The position numbers and the translations under genes are program-made. Shown piece after piece: positions 30,073 to 37,978 of a stretch of DNA of 41,181 nucleotides; position 1 is the first letter of the stretch, and every line of letters begins with the position of its first letter. Location of the stretch: positions 1-41,181 of IMG/VR virus record IMGVR_UViG_3300015368_000083. The stretch is one strand, 5' to 3'. This stretch comes from a virus. The notes beneath the pieces are model-generated. The model searched no databases and was not told where the DNA came from. It saw only the letters and a list, made by a program, of their open reading frames with translations.

Positions 30073-33000
30073 TTTGCTTCCAAAGCGGCAACACGTTTAC
30101 GCAAAGACTGCAACTCAGCTACCAAGTCAGCAATTACTTCAGAAGTGCTTGCTTGCATTTGTTGGTAGACGGGCTTACCTTCAGCATCAACAGCGTCTTT
30201 GGTTCCTGTCACGCTGCCTGCATAGACCTCTTGAAACTGGTGAGCCAAGAAGCCACGGGTGCGTGAGCCACCTGCTTTCCATTCGTATTCAATAGGCTCA
30301 AGAGCGTCAATCCGGGAACCAGCGCCAGATACTGCGCTAACAACTGTTTTAAGTCGGTAGTCTGATGTGGTGTTATATACGGTTATTGCACCGTTTGTTG
30401 TAATAGAACCAACTGCTGTGCTTGCATATTGAAATTGCTCAAAAACAGTTCCATTCGTATTGTGCCGAACAATACCTGTTGGAAAAATAGAAACACCAAT
30501 GCCAGTTGTATCTGTGTTACCCACTAACAGGTTCCCACTGGAGTCTATACGGGCACGTTCTGTGGAGTTGGTGGCAAACGTAAAAGAAGCAGTTGAACCT
30601 GAATTGATAAATGAAGTTTCGTTTGTGCGAATGCGAACTGACAAGTCGCTGTCCGTAGCGTTTGTCATGGTTATCGCATTTTGGAAACTTGCGCTTCCCG
30701 CTACGACAGTGGCAAATTTGTAACCGTTGTCGGATGTAGTCCCAACCAATAGGTTTCCACCCGCTGACAGAGTCATTGCTTGGGTGAAGGTGATTGCAGT
30801 ATCTGCTGTGCCGGAGGGGGCGTTGTACCACGAATGAATGCTGTTGTACTGCTCGTATCTTGATACTCCAATGCTTGATGCGTAATACTTCCAGCCAGCG
30901 TTATAGTAACAACTTGCGGAAAGCTCCATTTCAGAACCGCTTGAACCCAACGCTGCGGCTTTGACTTGCAGTGCTGTATACCCATTCCAAGCACTAGGAG
31001 TAACTCCCAAGCCGAGGTTGCCTGCGGGGGTAATTACAGTGTTATTGCCAAGTGCGTTATAGATTTCAAAATTGCCATTTTCTGATGCTGCACCATTACC
31101 GATATACCATTTGTCTACACCAGATTCTTGAAAAATAATTCGCCCTGCTTTGTTTGCTACACCATTTATAAACAAAGCTCTGTTTGTTCCCGCAGTTGCA
31201 TTACCAACTTGAGCGTTTCCGTTTACATCTAGCTTATAAGCAGGCGAACTCGTCCCAATACCCAGACCTGTGGAGGTCAGGCGCATTTGTTCGGAGCCTG
31301 AAACTCCAAAAATTTGTCCAGAACTTCCGTTGATTACCGCATAGTCTCCAGCAGCCAAGCCAATAGAACCACCTGCCGCAAAAAAAGAAGCAATTCCTGT
31401 TGCCGCAGAATTTTGAATTGCAAAACCATTTGTGTTTGCAGCTTGCACGGCATAACCGCCTTGTTGACCTGCTGGGCCTACAAGTAATTGTGTGCCGTTA
31501 AATATAAGCGCACTACCCGTAGTAAGCACTTTGGAGTTATTAAGGTAAGCAACACCGTTGGCTGTGCCGCCAGAGAGGGTTACTGCACCGGAGATTGCAG
31601 CAGTTCCTGTTACGTCTAGCTTTGCTGTTGGGCTGCTGTTACCAATACCCAGACCTGTGGAGGTCAGGCGCATTCTTTCCGTTCCAAGAGTTCGGTAAAT
31701 TTGAGCACCGTCCTCCGAGTCAAGATAGAGGTTGTTGTCGCTGTAAATTTGCAAGACAGGTCGGGCAACACCACTTGCGTTTTTCCAACGAAGTTCTTTG
31801 GCGTTGTCAAAAAGCGTGTTAACGCCAATCCCAAACGTAGCCCCATCAAACGTCAGCGCAGACCCCGTAGCCAATGCACTTGTAGAGCTTGCGTAGACAA
31901 CACCGTTAGCTGTGAAAGAGGTTAAGCCTGTGCCGCCTCTGTTGGTTGCAACAGTTGCTCCATTCCAAGTTGCAGATGTAATAGAGCCAGGATAATCAAA
32001 TGTATTGGTTGACCAAGATACGTTTGAAGGTGCTTGGTTGTGAACATCCCATGATCCAGCAGCAGTTGCATTTGATAACAATACAACTTCAACATATCCA
32101 CCAGATTGAATTGTTGCAACAGTGGTCGATGAGTTGTTTTTGACAACAATCGTGCCACTAGATTGGTTGTTATTGAAAACGTAATTTGCGCCGTTGCTCA
32201 ATGTTGTAGCATTGGGCAATTGATATGTCTGACCGCCTGATCCAGTAACAACATAATTTGGAACTGATGCAACAGTTAGGACAGTTGTTGTACCAGCAGC
32301 AGCAACATTAGAGTAACCTTCACTGATTGAGTTTGCTGAAATGTTTGCACTTGCGTCACGCAAAACAACAGAGTTAGTTCCGCTAGATGTTGTAACACCA
32401 GTACCGCCGTTAGCTACAGCAAGCGTTCCAGCCAAAGTAATCGTACCAGCAGCAGTAATAGGACCGCCATAAGTGGTAAGGCCAGTAGTGCCACCAGATA
32501 CGTCTATGCTGGTTACAGTACCAACACCGCTCACTGCTCTCCACTCAAGATCAGTAGCACCAGCATTTAGCGCCAACAATTTACCAGCATTACTTGTGTA
32601 ACTAGGCAGCAAGTTGACTCGCGCATTAATTACAGAATTTGCACCCGTACCTCCTTGACCAATACCAATGGTTCCTGAAATATCACTGGTATCAACCGTA
32701 ATTGTTTGTGGGCTGACGTTTGTAATTTGACCATAAGCGTTCAGTGTAAAAACTGGAACTACGTTAGAAGTGCCGTAAGTTCCAGCAGTTGAAACTGCCA
32801 GCAAGTTTACATTAACTTGTTGAGAACCATTAAAATTAGCATTGGCACTAAGTTGACTACCAAACACCAAGTTATTAGGAGTTGCGGCAGTAATAGTTGC
32901 TGAACTTCCCAATGCAATTGCAGAACCATTTACAGTCACTGTGCTATTTGACAATGAACTATTACCAATGTTGATTAATGTGTTTGACGCACCACTAATT

Positions 33001-33779
33001 GTTTTGTTAGTCAGTGTTTGAGTATCGGTAACACCAACAGCGCTCAAATTGGTACGAGCAGCAGCAGCAGTAGTTGCACCTGTACCACCACTTGCAATTG
33101 GCAAAGCAGTAGTCAAACTGATAGATCCACCAGTAATTGCTACGTTGCTTGCATCCTGAGTGGAAACAGTACCCAAACCAAGTGCTGTACGTGCAGCAGA
33201 AGCTGTTGTAGCGCCTGTACCGCCGTTAGCGATAGCAACAGTGCCAGTGACGTTTGCAGCAGTTCCTGTAACACTACCAACAATTGGCAAAGAGAAAGTT
33301 TTTGTGCCACCAATGGTTTGATTGTTAACCAAATCAACCAAGTTAGAACCACTCAACTGAACCCAGCTGCCAGCTTCTTTCAAATACATGGACTGAGGTG
33401 TTGTCGCTGTATTAACGTACAACTGACCATTGACACCAGTGCCGCTAGAAGGAACACCAGATGCAGTCAATACTGGCAAGCCAGAACCTGTCATCAAGCC
33501 TGGGGCAGACCATGACAAAGTAGAAGTGCTACGGGAATCAACAACAGCAATCGAAACCCAAATCAAGTTTGTAGGAGCTGCTGGAGGAGCATTTAACCAG
33601 CCTGTAGGAGCAGTACCAGTATTGGTTGTAAAACTCCACGAACCACCTGTTGGGGTAGCTGGTGCAGTAGTTGCATCATAAAAGATAAACCATTCAAAAT
33701 AAGTGCCACCAGAAGCAGCCCCAATACCATACAAACCAGTGGATTCTGAGACAGATCCGTAGAGGCTACCTGTTGCCAT
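30069..33779 (-). CDS. Tail fibre with S74 intramolecular chaperone
   Basis: 1236 residues. Residues about 1-150 form a beta-rich tail-binding part. About 165-610 carries repeated IANGGTGATT / GGTGVTT and NKTISG units typical of fibre shafts. Two modules with RLTSTGLGIGxSSPxxKLDV follow (about 700 and 835). From 1139 a peptidase S74 domain begins SDYRLK, with Ser 1139 and Lys 1144 in place of the known Ser/Lys dyad that cuts off the chaperone after the trimer folds. A C-terminal coiled coil (ELQSLRKRVAALEAK) ends it. It is the receptor-binding fibre candidate. Confidence 0.85.
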   Translation of the reverse strand: MATGSLYGSVSESTGLYGIGAASGGTYFEWFIFYDATTAPATPTGGSWSFTTNTGTAPTGWLNAPPAAPTNLIWVSIAVVDSRSTSTLSWSAPGLMTGSGLPVLTASGVPSSGTGVNGQLYVNTATTPQSMYLKEAGSWVQLSGSNLVDLVNNQTIGGTKTFSLPIVGSVTGTAANVTGTVAIANGGTGATTASAARTALGLGTVSTQDASNVAITGGSISLTTALPIASGGTGATTAAAARTNLSAVGVTDTQTLTNKTISGASNTLINIGNSSLSNSTVTVNGSAIALGSSATITAATPNNLVFGSQLSANANFNGSQQVNVNLLAVSTAGTYGTSNVVPVFTLNAYGQITNVSPQTITVDTSDISGTIGIGQGGTGANSVINARVNLLPSYTSNAGKLLALNAGATDLEWRAVSGVGTVTSIDVSGGTTGLTTYGGPITAAGTITLAGTLAVANGGTGVTTSSGTNSVVLRDASANISANSISEGYSNVAAAGTTTVLTVASVPNYVVTGSGGQTYQLPNATTLSNGANYVFNNNQSSGTIVVKNNSSTTVATIQSGGYVEVVLLSNATAAGSWDVHNQAPSNVSWSTNTFDYPGSITSATWNGATVATNRGGTGLTSFTANGVVYASSTSALATGSALTFDGATFGIGVNTLFDNAKELRWKNASGVARPVLQIYSDNNLYLDSEDGAQIYRTLGTERMRLTSTGLGIGNSSPTAKLDVTGTAAISGAVTLSGGTANGVAYLNNSKVLTTGSALIFNGTQLLVGPAGQQGGYAVQAANTNGFAIQNSAATGIASFFAAGGSIGLAAGDYAVINGSSGQIFGVSGSEQMRLTSTGLGIGTSSPAYKLDVNGNAQVGNATAGTNRALFINGVANKAGRIIFQESGVDKWYIGNGAASENGNFEIYNALGNNTVITPAGNLGLGVTPSAWNGYTALQVKAAALGSSGSEMELSASCYYNAGWKYYASSIGVSRYEQYNSIHSWYNAPSGTADTAITFTQAMTLSAGGNLLVGTTSDNGYKFATVVAGSASFQNAITMTNATDSDLSVRIRTNETSFINSGSTASFTFATNSTERARIDSSGNLLVGNTDTTGIGVSIFPTGIVRHNTNGTVFEQFQYASTAVGSITTNGAITVYNTTSDYRLKTVVSAVSGAGSRIDALEPIEYEWKAGGSRTRGFLAHQFQEVYAGSVTGTKDAVDAEGKPVYQQMQASTSEVIADLVAELQSLRKRVAALEAK
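31255..31287 (-). repeat. 33-bp identical repeat, copy 1 in tail fibre
   Basis: 31255-31287 is identical to 31642-31674, encoding the RLTSTGLGIG hinge of the two fibre modules. It contains GACCT/AGGTC inverted 5-mers. Such identity in a variable gene suggests recombination of fibre segments. Confidence 0.85.
31642..31674 (-). repeat. 33-bp identical repeat, copy 2 in tail fibre
   Basis: Second copy of the repeat at 31255-31287, 387 bp away, in the same orientation and the same reading frame. Confidence 0.85.
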
Positions 33780-33788
33780 GTTATTTCC

Positions 33789-34772
33789 TTATTTAAACGA
33801 ATATCGCATACTGCGAGGCTGGAATTCTGAAGTCAAATGTTGGTCACCGCCACGCCATTTGCCTTTGTAATTTTGATCTTCAATTAGACCATATGAGTCA
33901 TCAAAACGAGCCAACCATTTTTGTGCTTCATCTGTGTTTTTGTTCTTGTCATAGTAGGCTTCCAACGTGCCATACATATAACCTTCAGGAAATGAAGCCA
34001 AAATACCGTTGCTTTGCACAACAGGATTGGTTGCATCACCCGTGGGGCTAAACAAAAACGGGAAAGTCTTTTGGTAATACGCTTTGATCGTGACGTTTTC
34101 ACCCGGATTTGGGGTAAACACATATTTCTGACCAACCTCAGAAAATGAAGCACGAATAACCCGTGGCACACCAAATGGACGGATGTACAACTGGTCAATC
34201 ATTCGGCGGCGAATAATCTCACGGTCACCAACACGGTCATACATAATCCAAGGGCCTAATGAAGAAGCTCCTTGCGGTTGATTAGATGGTGGGGATTCTT
34301 GAAAGAACTGAATTGGAAACACCATATCCGCAGGGATAGGAGCCATTCCGTTAGCATCTGTTGTAAGAATGCTAGGATTATTTGTATCGTATGGGTCTGA
34401 GCGCAATGCTGGCAATTCAATGGTTCGCATCTTCAATTCACACAATTGAACGCAAGCCATAATTTCAGCAGAAGACTGAGATGGCAGTTTCAAAATGCTG
34501 GTTGGGAATGTCAAACCGTTCCAGACGCCATCTGGATCGCTAACAGTTACTGAAGTGCCACTTACGCTTAAGACGGCTGTATAGGGCAGCATGGTGCTGA
34601 CACCAATAAAGTCGCCAGGAACAATCAATGTATCGGCGGCAGCTGATACTGTAATAACTCCAGTGGTTGAGTTATATGCTGTTGCTGTAATTGACAGCGT
34701 AGAAGGAATTGCCCCTACCCATTGTGCTACACGACTTACCAGCGTATTAGCGGATTGAATGAAGAGGGACAT
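33789..34772 (-). CDS. Head-tail adaptor protein (SU10-type)
   Basis: 327 residues. Beta-rich N-terminal insert (ITATAYNSTTGVITVSAAAD... repeating VSGTSVTVSDPDGVW, to about 95), then IMACVQLCELKMRTIELPAL and GMAPIPADMVFPIQFFQESP, the helix-strand pattern found in phage adaptor proteins that join portal to tail. The later part has FTPNPGENVTIKAYYQKTFP and YMYGTLEAYYDKNKNTDEAQ. Position between capsid and fibre supports this. Confidence 0.65.
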   Translation of the reverse strand: MSLFIQSANTLVSRVAQWVGAIPSTLSITATAYNSTTGVITVSAAADTLIVPGDFIGVSTMLPYTAVLSVSGTSVTVSDPDGVWNGLTFPTSILKLPSQSSAEIMACVQLCELKMRTIELPALRSDPYDTNNPSILTTDANGMAPIPADMVFPIQFFQESPPSNQPQGASSLGPWIMYDRVGDREIIRRRMIDQLYIRPFGVPRVIRASFSEVGQKYVFTPNPGENVTIKAYYQKTFPFLFSPTGDATNPVVQSNGILASFPEGYMYGTLEAYYDKNKNTDEAQKWLARFDDSYGLIEDQNYKGKWRGGDQHLTSEFQPRSMRYSFK

Positions 34773-34781
34773 AGATCATCC

Positions 34782-35273
34782 TTATTTTGTCGGTATAGAG
34801 GGATTATAAGGAATAGGAATCTTTCCGCTAGGGTGGCAAACAAAATCACTGTAGTATTCGTTCACGATAGCGTAGAAAAGAATCTTATCCTCTTTTTCCT
34901 GTTTAATTAACTCCCAAGGACGGTTGTTAAACCACCTGGAACTGATTTCATGGGCAAAACACTTGGGAAGTTGCATCATGTGAGCTGTACCCGCAAAGAA
35001 CGGGTTATCAGTACCATGAACCTTGTGAAACTCCCTGCGCTCCTTACAGAACTGCTTTACCTCTTCCACGTTCTTTTGGTCATACTGAACATACCGCACA
35101 CCATCTACAGCACCAACCTTGTAATCAATATTGGGCGTGTTAAATGTCTGCGACCATGTTCCTGACTTGACTTCATTGAACAGCTTGTCGTTATGGCGAA
35201 ATACACCATCAATGCCAGCTTCAAGAATACCGCCTGAGTAGTATTTCTCATCAATCTTTACTTCATCATCCAT
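34782..35273 (-). CDS. Hypothetical protein after major capsid
   Basis: 163 residues from ATG 35273, with GGAGATTAGCA upstream; longer readings would cover the terminator-like hairpin at 35296. Charged, with FNTPNIDYKVGAVDGVRYVQ and FFAGTAHMMQLPKCFAHEIS. No known motif. It could be a head-completion or virion-associated protein. Function unknown. Confidence 0.7.
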   Translation of the reverse strand: MDDEVKIDEKYYSGGILEAGIDGVFRHNDKLFNEVKSGTWSQTFNTPNIDYKVGAVDGVRYVQYDQKNVEEVKQFCKERREFHKVHGTDNPFFAGTAHMMQLPKCFAHEISSRWFNNRPWELIKQEKEDKILFYAIVNEYYSDFVCHPSGKIPIPYNPSIPTK

Positions 35274-35295
35274 TGCTAATCTCCATGCTTTACCA

Positions 35296-35318
35296 AAGGG
35301 GGCTACTAGAACCCCCTT
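35296..35318 (-). terminator. Hairpin after major capsid gene
   Basis: AAGGGGG (35296-35302) pairs with CCCCCTT (35312-35318) around a 9-nt loop, in the gap just after the capsid stop. The tail is TTGG, not a long T run, so it is more likely a partial terminator or RNA-stabilising end that raises capsid mRNA relative to later genes. Confidence 0.55.
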
Positions 35319-35337
35319 CAGAAAAGCCCCGGAAGAC

Positions 35338-36495
35338 TTATGACAAATACCGCTGAACTTGTGCGGATGCACGAGGAGCAGTTACGGCAGCACCAGTAGA
35401 CGCTGTACCAGCCAAAACAGCCACACCTGCTGGGTTACGCACAATCAATGTGCCTTCCATGATGTACTGGTCCAAAGATGCGTCAGCAGAGCTGAACACT
35501 TCGTTGTTAGGACCAAGTTCACGCAAGCTACCCCATTGGATAACGTCAGGGTTCAGGAACAGGGCAGAAGTGTTATCTGCGCCAGTTTGATCCATAACCC
35601 AAGAGTCATCGATTTGGTAGGTGTAGTTGAAGTCACCTTCGTAAGTACCAATCGTGTCGCCCTTGTCAGCAGGGTTAAAACGGTTGATCGAACGGCTGGT
35701 AGGCATCATGTCCGAGATGTGAGTACGCATGGAGGTTGGGACAACCATGTTAGTAATCTTGGCATTGAAACGCTGCTCAGCAGTGGTCACCAATTGCTTG
35801 TAGGTGTAAGGGCTGAACTGTTGCAAAGTCTGACCGCTGGAGAACGAGAAATAACCCAGACCAGCGTTGCTCAACAAACCGTTGAAAGGTTGGTTGGTGC
35901 TAGTGGTAGAAGTTGTATCAGTGCCATCCGAAGCAGCCAAGTTCAAAACACCAGTACCAGAAGTAGGGTTGCCCGAACGTGTACCAGCAAAAGCGTAAAG
36001 CGAACCAAAGCGGCGACCGTTGTTAGGCGAAGAACCTTGGCTAGCAGCTTGACCGGAGTACTTGATAGAAGCACCGTCAGCGCGAACCATTTGCAGTTCA
36101 ACGTCAAACATGATTTCAGTCAATTGCTTGACTTCTTGGTATGCCTGTGGATCGCCACCAGCTTGTTCAACAGCGCGAGCAGTGCCAGTAGCGCCGATCA
36201 CAGTGGTAAAAATCTGGGTGTAGTTACCGCAGTTAGCACGGGTATTGCTGTCAGCAGCAGAAGCAGCAACAGCAGCGCCTTCCAGCTTGGCGTTCAGCAC
36301 TGGAGTGCGGTAGTAGTCAACAGGCCAGATGTGCAAAGTCGAATTGACTTTACGCTTCTTGCTCATTGCCATGTTGGTCAATGGGGTACGGTCTTTAACA
36401 TAGTTAGAGACAGTCATATCGAGGTCTTTGACCACGATGTCGGTGGTGTAACTGCCGTTGCCGTTACCCAAGTTTGCAGAGGTGATAGTAGACAT
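35338..36495 (-). CDS. Major capsid protein (DUF5309/SU10-type)
   Basis: 385 residues with AGGAG upstream. KDRTPLTNMAMSKKRKVNST followed by LHIWPVDYYRTPVLNAKLEG match the start of the DUF5309 capsid family. The core includes GNYTQIFTTVIGATGTARAV. Late strands NYTYQIDDSWVMDQTGADNT and LRELGPNNEVFSSADASLDQ YIMEGTLIVRNPAGVAVL match the end. HK97 fold. Best supported structural gene after terminase. A strong hairpin follows it. Confidence 0.85.
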   Translation of the reverse strand: MSTITSANLGNGNGSYTTDIVVKDLDMTVSNYVKDRTPLTNMAMSKKRKVNSTLHIWPVDYYRTPVLNAKLEGAAVAASAADSNTRANCGNYTQIFTTVIGATGTARAVEQAGGDPQAYQEVKQLTEIMFDVELQMVRADGASIKYSGQAASQGSSPNNGRRFGSLYAFAGTRSGNPTSGTGVLNLAASDGTDTTSTTSTNQPFNGLLSNAGLGYFSFSSGQTLQQFSPYTYKQLVTTAEQRFNAKITNMVVPTSMRTHISDMMPTSRSINRFNPADKGDTIGTYEGDFNYTYQIDDSWVMDQTGADNTSALFLNPDVIQWGSLRELGPNNEVFSSADASLDQYIMEGTLIVRNPAGVAVLAGTASTGAAVTAPRASAQVQRYLS

Positions 36496-36509
36496 TTAAG
36501 ACTCCTGAA

Positions 36510-37622
36510 TTAACGCTTGCGCTGTTTGTTAGCTGCAAGCATGGTTGCTAAAAGATCCCGAGCCGCATTCTTATCGCCTGTCTTGGCTTGCTTTTGAAGT
36601 TTTTCCATCTCATTGTCAGGTGCTGTTTTTGCTTTTGCTACCGGACGACTAGCCGCAGCCAACGATCCACCAGCATTACGCATCTTTGGTCCTTCACGGA
36701 ACTTTAGTCCGTCACGAACCAAGCTTAACAAGTACTCATCGCTAGAAACCAAATCAAGATTTGGAACTCCAGGCACATAAGAACTCGTTGCACCTTTCCA
36801 CTCTTTACTTAGCTTATCTCTAAGTTCCGTAAAGTTCGCCTTGTTTGACAATTCCTTATCTGTAAACGACTGCCTTGCTTGTTCCAGTTTTTGCTGGACA
36901 TAAGAAGCGCGTTGCTGAAAGAAATTTTCAACCCTTGGACGATTTGACTTAATGTATTCAGATTTCTCCTGGATCAATTGAGCATTCTGACGGATAGCCG
37001 CTTCAGCTTGACTCTTTTGAGCAGGATCAGACGCATTATGATAAATCTGCTCCCATTGCTGGTTATATTGCTGGAGAGTAACTAACTCATCAGCTGCGGT
37101 TTGCAGTTGAGGAACAATAGTTAATTCCAACCCTATTTGCAGACCATCAAGTTCGTTAATCCGTTTACTTGAAAGTTCTTCAAAATCAGCCCGTTCAGCT
37201 TTAAGCTTGCGAGCATTTTCATGGATAGCACTGCCTTGACCCAGAATAGCAGCAGCCTTAGATACGGGGATCTCAATAAAGCCGCCATCAGCGTCCTTGT
37301 TGGGAATTCTCCACATCATGTCAGGATTTTGCTCTGCAAACTCTAAGAAATTAACTGCATCGGTTACACCATCGGTGGCTTCTGCGTCATTTTCTGAATC
37401 TACATTTTCTGTATCAATATCAATACCATCTTCAGGTTCGGCTGCCTCTTCAGGAGCCGCCTCAGGGGAGGGGTTAGCCTCTTGTCCTGCTGGTGGTGGT
37501 GAACTGCTTTCGGGTTGCGGACTGTTACGCTTATTAGCGGCAATCATTGCAGCGATAGCATCGGCGGGATTCGCCATACCAGTTTGCTCAGGGGCGGTCA
37601 CATTTGTGATTACGTCTGACAT
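36510..37622 (-). CDS. Scaffolding-type protein
   Basis: 370 residues. Acidic, Pro/Ala-rich first 80 residues (QPESSSPPPAGQEANPSPEA), then long charged helices (ENARKLKAERADFEELSSKR; QQKLEQARQSFTDKELSNKA) that form coiled coil, and a basic Gln/Lys-rich C-terminus ending AANKQRKR. These are scaffold features and the gene sits between portal and capsid. It would guide capsid assembly and then leave or be packaged. Confidence 0.75.
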   Translation of the reverse strand: MSDVITNVTAPEQTGMANPADAIAAMIAANKRNSPQPESSSPPPAGQEANPSPEAAPEEAAEPEDGIDIDTENVDSENDAEATDGVTDAVNFLEFAEQNPDMMWRIPNKDADGGFIEIPVSKAAAILGQGSAIHENARKLKAERADFEELSSKRINELDGLQIGLELTIVPQLQTAADELVTLQQYNQQWEQIYHNASDPAQKSQAEAAIRQNAQLIQEKSEYIKSNRPRVENFFQQRASYVQQKLEQARQSFTDKELSNKANFTELRDKLSKEWKGATSSYVPGVPNLDLVSSDEYLLSLVRDGLKFREGPKMRNAGGSLAAASRPVAKAKTAPDNEMEKLQKQAKTGDKNAARDLLATMLAANKQRKR

Positions 37623-37637
37623 ATTTTACTCTTTCGG

Positions 37638-37970
37638 TTAAGTATTAGGCTTTTGGGCCACTTTGCCGAGATATTCTGTCTTTTCAATAAAGCCAATAAA
37701 ATCCCGAACTCCAGCAACATTAAATGCGTTTTCAATACGTTCTGGGTCGGTTCGACATTCTTCTAGCCGACTCAGCAGGTCAAACCTATACAGGTTGAAC
37801 ATCAATGCAAAATCCTCATTCTTCATGAGGCGGGAAGCACAGCCCCCGTTTTCAATAACTAGAGTTTTACGAGTTACATCAGCTTCCTTATGTGCATCGG
37901 CAGCTTTTGTGCGCCGATTAAAATAATTCCGAATATTCAATACCAAGCTTTTTAGTTCAATACTATCCAT
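37638..37970 (-). CDS. Small protein between portal and scaffold
   Basis: 110 residues, helical (MDSIELKSLVLNIRNYFNRR ... FALMFNLYRFDLLSRLEECR). No known motif. In the same transcript, 8 nt after portal. May be a portal or scaffold cofactor. Confidence 0.65.
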   Translation of the reverse strand: MDSIELKSLVLNIRNYFNRRTKAADAHKEADVTRKTLVIENGGCASRLMKNEDFALMFNLYRFDLLSRLEECRTDPERIENAFNVAGVRDFIGFIEKTEYLGKVAQKPNT

Positions 37971-37978
37971 TGCAATCC

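Noticed and set aside
30069-33779. Diversity-generating retroelement target in the tail fibre
   Set aside because: No reverse transcriptase or template repeat is present anywhere in the window.
35359-36513. A 384-codon open frame on the plus strand opposite the major capsid gene
   Set aside because: It mirrors the capsid gene codon by codon, has no ribosome-binding site and reads as Ser/Arg/Val-rich antisense protein. The capsid reading has a family match.
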